Source: Haematococcus lacustris (Eukaryota > Chlorophyta > Chlorophyceae > Chlamydomonadales > Haematococcaceae). From it: a stretch of DNA of 64,000 bases. The stretch spans positions 4,530,492-4,594,491 of the forward strand of contig JASKMD010000013.1 in NCBI GenBank assembly GCA_030144725.1. The letters are read 5' to 3'. This document shows, piece after piece, positions 29,894-38,759 of the stretch. How positions within the stretch are numbered: position 1 is the first letter of the stretch; every line of letters starts with the position of its first letter. Position numbers and translations under genes: made by a program. Under the pieces are notes generated by a model. The model saw only the letters and a program-made list of their open reading frames with translations. It had not been told where the DNA came from and searched no databases.

Positions 29894-30312
29894 TCAGTCT
29901 AGATGCTGTTACAGCCATTGCCAGGCCAGCGGTGGCGGGGTGTGGCATGCTGATGTTGAACAATTTGCTCATCATGCGGCTTCCCATCCCGCGCCCATGC
30001 AAATGCCTTGCAAAGTAGTCCGTCCAGTGCAGCCTGCAGAAGATCCTAAGAGATCCTACTTGAGGGGCAGCGGGAGCTGGACACACCAGCATGCATCTCA
30101 AGGGAGTAGGGGGACTGACCAGCTCGGCTGGAGCTGCTAGGGGTCAGGGGTCAGGGGGTGGCACAGCGAGCTACTGCCTACTGCCTAGTGCCTGCAAGGT
30201 ACACCTCTGCTGCCTTCCTGCCCCTGCACTACTGGGGCAGTGGAGCTACTAGGGGTAAGGGGGCCATTCCCTCACCCAGCCCCTTAGCCCAACTGGTCAT
30301 CAGCCCACACAG

Positions 30313-30590
30313 CCTGATCATTACAGCTGCTGACTGCGGTTGACAGCACCCCATCTTGCGTCAGCTGCTATGCGCAGCCTCACCCAGACCTGCAGACCAG
30401 GTTGGGTTGTCTGGGCATGGGTGACATTTGGCAGCGGGTCAGTTCAACAGCAGCAACAGCCACGGCTGCCGCAGGCTCCTCCCTCCCAGCTGACATCACA
30501 ACACTTGAAGATCCAGCAGCTGCTGCTGCCTACACTGCTTTACTTACTGCAGCACACCAGGAACAGCCATAGAGAGGTGAGGAGAGGGAC
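30313..30590. repeat. Spacer block shared with 6929-7208
   Basis: Second copy of the 280-bp block described at 6929. 29894-30312 before it has nothing recognisable apart from CTGCCTTCCTGCCCCTGCACTAC. Confidence 0.75.
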
Positions 30591-30599
30591 AGTGCCGGG

Positions 30600-30740
30600 T
30601 GGCCAGCTGCTGCCTGGCAGCTCCGTCTGGGCCGCTGCTGGCGCCGCCCCCTGGTGCTGCCCCCTACCTCCTGACTCACCCCTCCTCATGAGCTTGTGGC
30701 AGTACGGACCCTGCCAGGTGGCCTGAATGGCCAGGCAGTG
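30600..30740 (+). repeat. Dispersed cassette, copy 3
   Basis: Peptide frame W-Q-L-R-L-G-R-C-W-R-R-P-L-V-L-P-P-T-S then stop, as at 7540; shortened at the start. Confidence 0.6.
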
Positions 30741-30779
30741 GCATTGGGGCCTGCCTGCCTCAGCCTGACCTCACTGCCT

Positions 30780-31015
30780 ACCCACTAACTCTTAACGTGT
30801 TTCTCTCCTTTCTCCACCTTTCCAACCCTCCTTGTTCTAACCTTCTGTGTCTCTAGCTCCTTCGCTTCTCGAGGTCTCTCCCCCTTCTCCATTAGCTCCC
30901 TGCACCTTCACTCTTATATCCACCTGGTTTCTCTTCTCTAGGTTTTTCCCCTAGGTTTTTACACCTCTCACCTCTTACCTCTAATGCAGTCCTGTTCTCA
31001 GTCTTTTTCCAGCCC
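30780..31015. other. Pyrimidine-rich tract
   Basis: A strongly C/T-biased stretch (TTTCTCTCCTTTCTCC, GGTTTTTCCCCTAGG). A shorter similar tract is at 53068-53120 in the related spacer. Not recognised as a gene. Confidence 0.5.
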
Positions 31016-31400
31016 GACGCCCTGCAGAGCAGCAGAGGGTGTGCCTCAGGCTGATCTCTTGGAGGGCAGTGTCAGAGCATAGCAGCAGTGCTGGAGGAGG
31101 GTGTACACTGCTGCCAGCACTTAGCCCCTGTGGTAGCCTGCTCAGTACTGCTGCCAGTCAGCCAGGCTGGCACCCGCACCGCCTGCACATAGCTGCCAGG
31201 CCGATGCCTGCAGTGTGTGGCACTGGCTGCCGGGGGTTCCCCTGCGCAGTCGAGCTGCCTGGCTGGCCTGGTGGGTGGTGGTGGTGGTGAGGGCCTGGTG
31301 TGGTGCCCCCGAGTACCCCCACGCAGCCCATCCAACCCCTCACACCCTGGCCCCCCACAGGGTAATGAAGAGGAGGCTCTAAATGGGAGCTTTAAGGAAG
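31016..31400. repeat. Dispersed cassette with G-L-V-W-C-P frame
   Basis: CCCTGCAGAGCAGCAGAGGG, then the peptide frame G-L-V-W-C-P-R-V-P-P-R-S-P (31289-31330), then CACAGGGTAATGAAGAGGA. Related copies at 34918-35000, 41930-42330 and 52655-53045 (mixed orientation). The peptide resembles the G-L-M-W-C-x-V-V-A-P-R block of the Fanzor-like copies, so it may be a distant fragment of that family. Confidence 0.45.
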
Positions 31401-31549
31401 GACAAGCAACAAAAGGGGTGAAGGGAAACAGGGGACAATACAAGAGGGATGAACAGGACGAACAGATCAGGCTGGGTGTGCCGACGTGTCATAAGCATGT
31501 GACTGCATGCTTCGAATGTCATGAATGCCACGAATGCCACGACTACTTT

Positions 31550-31815
31550 CCGTAGTCCGGCTCATCCGCCGATGATGCCAGTGTCGCCTAGGCACATCGC
31601 CCTCGGCTTCGTGTGTAGCTAGCATCACCCTGATCGGCGGGTCGCGTGGCCCAGCTGGCTTTATACATCGGGCCGCACAGCCCACAGGCGCACAGGCCTG
31701 CCCGACTAACCGCTCGTAAGTCATCGGAAGCGCCTGTGGGAGTTACCAGGGAGTAGTGTTTTTCGTCAGCTGTGCTGTACTGGCTGATGTCCGAGGTCCA
31801 CGCTGCTGCACTATT
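31550..31815 (+). promoter_or_regulatory. Upstream block of gene 8
   Basis: GATGCCAGTGTCGCCTAGG, CATCGCCCTCGGCTTCG, CGCTCGTAAGTCATCGGAAG and TGATGTCCGAGGTCCACG, as ahead of genes 4 and 10. Confidence 0.4.
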
Positions 31816-31883
31816 TCTGCTCTGCAGGCGTGTTCAAAGGCATTGCCGACAGAAGGGAGATGAGAGCTGCCAGGAGGAGCCAG

Positions 31884-31978
31884 GTGCGTACCCACACCAA
31901 CACCCAGCCAACCATACGCTGCTGCTGCTGCTGGCGCCCTCACACCCTGGCAGCATTGTTGCTCCACCCACTCTGCAG
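31884..31978 (+). other. Leader intron of LRR gene 8
   Basis: 95 bp, donor GTGCGTACC, acceptor CTCTGCAG. Confidence 0.7.
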
Positions 31979-31998
31979 GTCAACAGACAGCCCCAGCT

Positions 31999-33783
31999 AT
32001 GAGCCAGCGTGACATACAACATCAAGTCACAGTGGTTGACTGTGCCTCAGCAACAGATAGGTACAGCCCAGCCGGTGAGGTGCCCCCTCCTGCCACTAGG
32101 CTGGTGGACCTCCCGCCAGCGCTGCTGGATGACATCGCTTGCCGGGTCATGCAGCTTGGGGCCAGGAGCCTGCTGCCCCTGACCTGCCGTGCCTTCTCCT
32201 TGGCCCACCTGCTGCACGCCCCAGCCTTGCGCATCCAGCTGGGCAGGCAGTGCTGCGACCAGTTGCTCACGCCCCGAGTTGTCGCAGCCCTGCAAGCCAG
32301 GACAAGCAAGCTGGCTCTTACCTTGTTGCAGCCAGAGACTGAGGACAGCAAGAGCTACAAGGAGGCGTTGCCTCCCACCTGGCAGCTGCCGCAGACAGAG
32401 TACACCCAACATTATAACGATCTTCTGGCCCATGCCCTGGCAAAGCTGGACAAGTGTGCAGCAGTGGAGGTCTGCAACTTGGTCAGCAGCGGGGTATACG
32501 TCATGACCCTCAGGCATCTGCGCTGCTCACCTGGCCTTGCCCAGCACCTGATGGACAGCTTCCCCAGCCTGACTGCCCTGACCGTGCAGAGGCTCTTTGT
32601 CTCAAGCGCTGCGCTAGCCAGCCTGCTCTCCCACCCGCCGCTTGCCCTGCAGCTGCAGCAGCTAGACATTGCCAACGTCTTCGGCCAGGTTGGTGATGCA
32701 CTTGGAGCAGTGGTCCCTTTATTCAAAGGTCTGCAGTTGAAGCAGCTCAGCATAGCTGCCACACACCCCAGACAGCCTGGCACACCACCGCTGCCTAGCT
32801 TCAAGCCCTTGGCGCAACACCTGACCCAGCTGCACATCATGAACCAGTGTGAGCGTGCCGCTAATGTGGGCTACTTCAAGGAGTACTTGCAACCTCTGGC
32901 TCAGCTGCAGATGCTCACTGTATCCAACCTTGACGGCGTGGAGGGCCTGACTGAGCTGCTGCAGGTGCTGCCTCAGCTCCACACCCTGCAGCTGCCAGCG
33001 AGCAGAGTCCGGCGCCAGCAGGAGCTGGACTCACTCCTGGCAGCCACCCAGCTCACAAGCCTCCAGTTGGGCACAGTTGAAGCATCGCGCACCTCATATG
33101 CTGCTGCGCCTTGCAGCTGGCAGCGGCTGGAGCTGACCGGGAAGGTTGCCTGGGGCGCCATAATGCGCTTGCCCCTGCACTCCCTCTCCCAGCCTCTGGT
33201 GCTGGGAACACTAGGAATCTCGGTGGAGGACATCTCAGATACTGTGGTGGCAGCCGCACTCTACAGCCTGGCAGAAGAGGTTAAGGTGCCAGTGCAGATC
33301 ACGCAGCTGGTGCTGAACATGATGAGCATGCCGAGCCGGGAACAGTTGAGATCACAGCAGCCGCAGCAGAGGGTGGAGCTGGCGCAGCTGGTAGCTTTGC
33401 TGCAACCGCTGCAGTTCTGCGGCAAGGTGGAGGTCCGTGGCCTTGACAGAGTCACAGCCGCTGATGTTCTGACACTGGCTCCGTTGTGCCGGGACTGCAC
33501 CCACTTTGAGCTGTACAGCGGCAGCATGGCACCCTCATTGGAGTCGTGGCGCCAGCTGGTGCAGCTCATGCTCGCTGTGCAGAAGGTCAGTTTTAACCAC
33601 GTGAAGGGGTGTTTTTCTGCAGCCATGCATGAGTCGCTGCAGCTCATGGCTGAGCAGCCCTGGGCATGGTGGCTGGACATCACAATTCATTATGATCTCA
33701 AAGGATCTCAGCTGCCTGCATGTTGGCAGGCTGGCAGCTGGGTGAAGGCTGGTGCATTTAATGTGGACCTGTTCAGATGTTGA
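31999..33783 (+). CDS. F-box-like/LRR protein, subfamily 1 (gene 8)
   Basis: 594 intact codons. F-box-like residues about 35-81 (L-V-D-L-P-P-A-L-L-D-D-I). Insertion T-E-Y-T-Q-H-Y-N-D-L-L near 135. The central motif is altered to A-A-A-P-C-S-W-Q-R-L-E-L (near 372). The C-terminal motif is M-A-E-Q-P-W-A-W-W-L near 549, with Trp in place of the usual Arg. Shares the Q-I-T-Q-L-V-L-N-M segment with gene 4. Ends V-D-L-F-R-C instead of the usual K-V-S-M-W. Confidence 0.85.
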   Translation: MSQRDIQHQVTVVDCASATDRYSPAGEVPPPATRLVDLPPALLDDIACRVMQLGARSLLPLTCRAFSLAHLLHAPALRIQLGRQCCDQLLTPRVVAALQARTSKLALTLLQPETEDSKSYKEALPPTWQLPQTEYTQHYNDLLAHALAKLDKCAAVEVCNLVSSGVYVMTLRHLRCSPGLAQHLMDSFPSLTALTVQRLFVSSAALASLLSHPPLALQLQQLDIANVFGQVGDALGAVVPLFKGLQLKQLSIAATHPRQPGTPPLPSFKPLAQHLTQLHIMNQCERAANVGYFKEYLQPLAQLQMLTVSNLDGVEGLTELLQVLPQLHTLQLPASRVRRQQELDSLLAATQLTSLQLGTVEASRTSYAAAPCSWQRLELTGKVAWGAIMRLPLHSLSQPLVLGTLGISVEDISDTVVAAALYSLAEEVKVPVQITQLVLNMMSMPSREQLRSQQPQQRVELAQLVALLQPLQFCGKVEVRGLDRVTAADVLTLAPLCRDCTHFELYSGSMAPSLESWRQLVQLMLAVQKVSFNHVKGCFSAAMHESLQLMAEQPWAWWLDITIHYDLKGSQLPACWQAGSWVKAGAFNVDLFRC

Positions 33784-34370
33784 TCCGCCGACTGACAGTG
33801 GTTGGCTGGCCCTTGATGCTTTGTGGTGTGTCATGCATGCCACAGTACTGACTGCTGCCATGACCCAGGAGTAGCGACCTAATAGGACATGCGTGGCTGG
33901 GCCAGACTAGACAGCTGCAACGCTTGCATCATGCTTGATGACAACAGCTTTGTGACCACACACGTTGAGCCTGTTCTGATATAATGCATGACAGTTGTGG
34001 CCAGGCAAGGTCGGTGTTGTAGTTAGATCTGAGGGTTCAGGTGTTGAGGCTGATGTGATAGTGGCTGGGAGGTTGCATGGTAAGAACCCTAGACAACATG
34101 AGAAACGCATTGTGAAGGTATATGGCTCCATAAAGGGCCCATGGCTCGGCCACAGCGCATGCAACCCCACAGCCTGCTGTCGCGGCTAGGAAACAATGGC
34201 TGTCATGATAGTCTATTGGGCGGTGAACAGGAGGTAGTATGAGGGGTGGGGTGGCTGCTCAGTTGCTCCTCATTCAGTTTAACATTACCGTTTCACAGTG
34301 GCTGTGTCACCCAGCCAGCATAGTTAGGGTTAGGGTAAGGACAGCACAGCTACCCTGCTGCTACAATGCT
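33784..34370 (+). repeat. Conserved 3' flank of gene 8
   Basis: Carries the subfamily 1 3' blocks and also the extra part seen after gene 1 (GGCTCCATAAAGGGC, CACAGCGCATGCAAC, GGAATGGCTGTCATGA-like). Ends with AGGGTTAGGGTAAGGACAGC. Confidence 0.6.
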
Positions 34371-34374
34371 ATTG

Positions 34375-34575
34375 TGTGTTGCCCTCAGCCTTGCTGCCAG
34401 CCAGTTTCAGGGCTGCCTGGTGGCCGGCTGCTGCCTGACAGCTCTGCCTGGGCCGCTGCTGCTGCTCCTGCTGCTGCTGGTGCTTGTCCCTGGTGCTGCC
34501 CCCTACCTCCCGACCCACCCCTCCTCCTCAGCCAGCTGCAGCCCTGACACTGCCAGGTGACTTGATTGGCCAGGC
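34375..34575 (+). repeat. Dispersed cassette, copy 4
   Basis: As 7540 but the peptide frame is broken by a stop and a GCTGCT expansion. The spacer 34576-35180 that follows has only the GCAGAGCAGCAGAGGGT cassette end and two CTCATGTCATGAG palindromes (35047 and 35069). Confidence 0.6.
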
Positions 34576-35186
34576 AGTGGCAGGCAGTCTTCAGGCTGAC
34601 TCTGCCCGCGCTCGCCCATCCTGCCCTTGTGTCAGCGCCTGTCTGCCTGCATCACGAGCTCATGAGGGAGCCTGGCAGGCTGCTGCTCTAGTGGCTACAT
34701 GGGGCTGGCTGGAGGGGGGCCGGCACAGCTGGCCAGGCTGAAGGGTGCTGGAGCTGGTGCTAGGCTGCAGCCAGGGGTGAGCGCACAGCTCCAATGCTGT
34801 GTATGCTCTGACATGGGATCATCCCCTGGCCCTTCCCTGCAATTGATCATCAGAGCAGCTGACCCAGGTTGCTCGCACCCAGCCGACACCCACCCTGCCA
34901 ACCTGCTGACCTGCCGCCCTGCAGAGCAGCAGAGGGTCTTCCTCAGGCTGCTGCTTCAGAGGGCAGAGCAGAGCAGCAGTGCTGGATGAGTGTGTCCTCT
35001 GGTGCCAGCAAACAGCCCCTGTGTTAGCCTGACAAAGTATTGTGTGCTCATGTCATGAGGTGCTATGCTCATGTCATGAGGTGCATGTGCTTGCATCGCT
35101 GATCCAGTGCCGAATGTGGGTAGGAGGTTACTGCACTGAGATTTATTGTGGAGCATTAATTTCACTTTATTAGACCATAAGGGCCC

Positions 35187-35935
35187 CCTGCTCCCCTACT
35201 GCCCTGCTCCCCTACTGCCCTGCTCCCCTACTGCCCTGCTCCCCTACTGCCCTGCTCCCCTACTGCCCTGCTCCCCTACTGCCCTGCTCCCCTACTGCCC
35301 TGCTCCCCTACTGCCCTGCTCCCCTACTGCCCTGCTCCCCTACTGCCCTGCTCCCCTACTGCCCTGCTCCCCTACTGCCCTGCTCCCCTACTGCCCTGCT
35401 CCCCTACTGCCCTGCTCCCCTACTGCCCTGCTCCCCTACTGCCCTGCTCCCCTACTGCCCTGCTCCCCTACTGCCCTGCTCCCCTACTGCCCTGCTCCCC
35501 TACTGCCCTGCTCCCCTACTGCCCTGCTCCCCTACTGCCCTGCTCCCCTACTGCCCTGCTCCCCTACTGCCCTGCTCCCCTACTGCCCTGCTCCCCTACT
35601 GCCCTGCTCCCCTACTGCCCTGCTCCCCTACTGCCCTGCTCCCCTACTGCCCTGCTCCCCTACTGCCCTGCTCCCCTACTGCCCTGCTCCCCTACTGCCC
35701 TGCTCCCCTACTGCCCTGCTCCCCTACTGCCCTGCTGCCCTACTGCCCTGCTGCCCTACTGCCCTGCTGCCCTACTGCCCTGCTGCCCTACTGCCCTGCT
35801 GCCCTACTGCCCTGCTGCCCTACTGCCTTGCTGCCCTACTGCCTTGCTGCCTCGCCGACCTGCTGCCCCGCAGACCTACTGCGCCGCCGACCTGCTGCCC
35901 TGCCGCCCTTTAGACCTGCTGCCCTTCCGCCCTGC
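35187..35935. repeat. 16-bp minisatellite, about 34 perfect units
   Basis: Unit CTCCCCTACTGCCCTG repeated without change from about 35187 to 35735. Variants with CTGCCC follow to about 35850, then degenerate CCGCCGACCTGCTG-like units to 35935. The long + strand frame through it is an artefact. Confidence 0.95.
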
Positions 35936-36009
35936 TTGGCAGTTGTGTGGCAGTGGATGCTATCAAACTGGGTACTTCAGCCTTTTCTCACCATGGCCTT
36001 AGGACTGCA

Positions 36010-36560
36010 CACCTGACTTTGCCCAGGTGGACAGCTTCACACGCCGCCACCCAGCTGGATAGCCTCCCCCGCAGCTGGACTCCCAGTCAGGCCTGACCAC
36101 TGTTGTGCTCACCCACCCACCGCTGGCCCTGGGCCCATCAGCCTGGACTTGAGACATGGTTGCAGTCAGCTATATCTGTTTGCTGCCAGCGAAACTAACC
36201 TCACAGCACTGGCTCCACTGTGCCGAGCCTGCACCCACCTCAGGTTCCGCTATGGCAGCCCGAGCCTGCACCCACCTCAGGTTCCGCTATGGCGCCCGAG
36301 CCTCGCAAGACTTATGGAGGCAGCTGGTGCAGCTCATGCCTGCAGTGCAGCAGGTCACTTCCTGGTCTGTGGCAGGTGATGCTTCCTCGTGGTTATGTGC
36401 GAGTCACTGCGGTTGATGGCTGGGCAGCCCTGGGCCAGGTGGCTGGACGTCAAGGTCAGTGCTGCAGGGCGGCCGTTGCCTGCATGCTGCCTGGACATGA
36501 CCAATGTGTTCAACAACCCTTCTCAGCCGGGCTGCATCAAGGCTGTGTTTGGTGCTTAGG
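36010..36560 (+). pseudogene. Decayed LRR gene, copy P4
   Basis: Keeps L-A-P-L-C-R-A-C-T-H-L-R-F-R-Y-G (36210-36255, the latter part tandemly duplicated at 36262-36292), L-V-Q-L-M-P-A-V-Q-Q-V-T, and the end Q-P-G-C-I-K-A-V-F. Frames broken. Confidence 0.75.
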
Positions 36561-37110
36561 GCCAGTGGCTAGGGCTAGGTCACTGCACTGGCACTGAGCA
36601 TGATGGCGGTGCTGGATCATGGCAGGCGGTAGTGAGCCAGCAGCCACCTGCAGCCAGGTCAGTGTGATGAGGCATGTGGGATGGCAGGAAGGCAAGGCCA
36701 GCATCGTGCCTGCCACGACTGACTTGCATGCACCACAGCCAGGTATGAGTCACTATGGCTTGCATGTGCCATCACACTTCCTCCCATGCACTTGCCTGCT
36801 ACATTCTGGCCTGATGCTGGCTGATTGATGACCATGTGTGTGTGTCAGGCTGGCAGGGTTAGGGTGGCCATGGAGTCATGAGCGCATGTGTTGCAAGCGT
36901 TGGCAGTGGCTGAGCTGCAATGCTTGAGCAAGCTGTCAGGGTCGGGGTGCCCAGGGCTGTTACATGTGCATCAGTGAGGGTGATGGGCTAAGTGTAGGGG
37001 TAGCGTGACAGGGGGCCCTCATGCAGGGGGCCCACATGTGTTATGTCGCACCATTGCATCTGCATGCACAAGCCATGAGCAACATTGCTTGGGCTAAACT
37101 GACTCTGCCC
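36561..37110 (+). repeat. Block downstream of decayed LRR copies, copy 4
   Basis: Same block as 11773. Continues to GGGTGATGGGCTAAGTGTAG and then a GGGGGCCC duplication (37012-37032) before the CCCCG array. Confidence 0.75.
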
Positions 37111-37121
37111 TGCACGATGTA

Positions 37122-37720
37122 CCCCCGCCCCGCCCCGCCCCGCCCCGCCCCGCCCCGCCCCGCCCCGCCCCGCCCCGCCCCGCCCCGCCCCGCCCCGCCC
37201 CGCCCCGCCCCGCCCCGCCCCGCCCCGCCCCGCCCCGCCCCGCCCCGCCCCGCCCCGCCCCGCCCCGCCCCGCCCCGCCCCGCCCCGCCCCGCCCCGCCC
37301 CGCCCCGCCCCGCCCCGCCCCGCCCCGCCCCGCCCCGCCCCGCCCCGCCCCGCCCCGCCCCGCCCCGCCCCGCCCCGCCCCGCCCCGCCCCGCCCCGCCC
37401 CGCCCCGCCCCGCCCCGCCCCGCCCCGCCCCGCCCCGCCCCGCCCCGCCCCGCCCCGCCCCGCCCCGCCCCGCCCCGCCCCGCCCCGCCCCGCCCCGCCC
37501 CGCCCCGCCCCGCCCCGCCCCGCCCCGCCCCGCCCCGCCCCGCCCCGCCCCGCCCCGCCCCGCCCCGCCCCGCCCCGCCCCGCCCCGCCCCGCCCCGCCC
37601 CGCCCCGCCCCGCCCCGCCCCGCCCCGCCCCGCCCCGCCCCGCCCCGCCCCGCCCCGCCCCGCCCCGCCCCGCCCCGCCCCGCCCCGCCCGCCCCGCCCC
37701 GCCCTGCCCCGCCCCGCCCT
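37122..37720. repeat. (CCCCG)n array, about 120 units
   Basis: About 600 bp, perfect to about 37690, then interrupted by CCCGCCCCG and CCCTG variants. Same motif and orientation as the array at 17241, with a similar downstream flank. Confidence 0.96.
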
Positions 37721-38034
37721 GAAAATGTGCTTGTGCCTGCTCAACGGAGTCACCCATTGGGTGGGCCGCTGAGAAGGGGGACGACCTCACCAGAAACCAT
37801 TTGCCCTTTCTCACGCATTCCCATTCCGGTGTGGGGGGCTGGAAAATGTTGCATGGTCAGCCAGCGCATGCAACGCCACAGCCTGTTGCTGCTGCTATGG
37901 AGCAATGGCTGTCATGGAAGTTGGCTGCCACCACAGTCTTACGTTTCAATTTTTTTCGTTTCATAGATTGTGACTAGTCAGCAAATCCTTGGTTAGGGTA
38001 GGGCAAGCACAACGACTCTGCTGCTACAGTGCTG
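37721..38034 (+). other. Spacer after second CCCCG array
   Basis: GGCCGCTGAGAAGGGGGACG to GGCTGGAAAATGTTGCATGG matches 18828-18925. Then comes 3'-flank-like sequence (CAGCGCATGCAACGCCACAG). Confidence 0.5.
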
Positions 38035-38300
38035 TCCCTTACTATCCCTAACCCCATACTCATTGATTCGACAGTGTGTGTTGCCCTCTGCCTTGCTGCC
38101 AGCCAGCTTCAGGGCCGCCTGGTGGTTGGCTGCCGCCTGGCAGCTCTACCTGCGCCGATGCTGGTGCCGGCCCCTGGTGCTGCCCCCTACCTCCACCCGA
38201 GCCAGCTCCCAAGCCGACCCACCCCTCCTCCTGAGCCAGCTACAGCCCAAGCCTGCTCCCCCGTCCATTGTGATCTGCTGACATCATCAGTTCCTTAGGT
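38035..38300 (+). repeat. Dispersed cassette, copy 5
   Basis: Nearly the same as 2535-2820, including R-C-W-C-R-P-L-V-L-P-P-T-S and the following CATCATCAGTTCCTTAGG. Both copies lie just ahead of a subfamily 2 gene. Confidence 0.7.
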
Positions 38301-38550
38301 TGATGTAACAATGGCTGGGAAGTTGCATGGAAAGAAGTGTGCAGGGAAAGAAGTTGCATGGAAAGTTGCATCGCCCTCGGCTTCGTAGCGAAACCAGCTG
38401 GACTTCAGCTGTAGCATCGGACCACAGAGGCCGAAATAGATGTTGTCTCGCTCGTAACTTATCGGAAGCGCCTGTGGAAGTTGCCGTGGTTATGACGCCC
38501 GCTATCTATCGCTTCCCGTAATATCGCATTATCGAGGTCCAAGCTGCTGC
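38301..38550 (+). promoter_or_regulatory. Upstream block of gene 9
   Basis: GCATCGCCCTCGGCTTCG and CTGGACTTCAGCTGTAGCAT as at 2880-2945. Same order as for gene 2. Confidence 0.4.
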
Positions 38551-38624
38551 TCTCTTTCTGCTCTCCGGGCTTCCTCGAAGGCATCGCCGACAGAATTAAG
38601 CTAAAAGCAGCCAGGAGCAGCCAG

Positions 38625-38724
38625 GTGCGTACCCGCACCCACTCATCTAGCCAATCACACGCTGCTGCTGCTACTACTGGCGCTCTCACACCCTGACAGC
38701 CTTGTTGCTCCACCCACTCTGCAG
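38625..38724 (+). other. Leader intron of LRR gene 9
   Basis: 100 bp, donor GTGCGTACC, acceptor CTCTGCAG. Upstream CTCTCCGGG as in gene 2. Confidence 0.7.
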
Positions 38725-38759
38725 GTCAACAGACAGCCCCAGCTTTGAGCCAGCATGAC

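Noticed and set aside
29238..30140. Cys/Pro-rich and Gly/Gln-rich frames on both strands
   Set aside because: By-products of the CCCTGCYG array.
35146..35913. 255-codon frame of L-L-P-Y-C-P-A-P repeats
   Set aside because: Translation of the 16-bp minisatellite; no homologue or start context.
37021..37814. Similar Pro/Arg/Ala and Gly/Arg frames
   Set aside because: Same artefact at the second CCCCG array.
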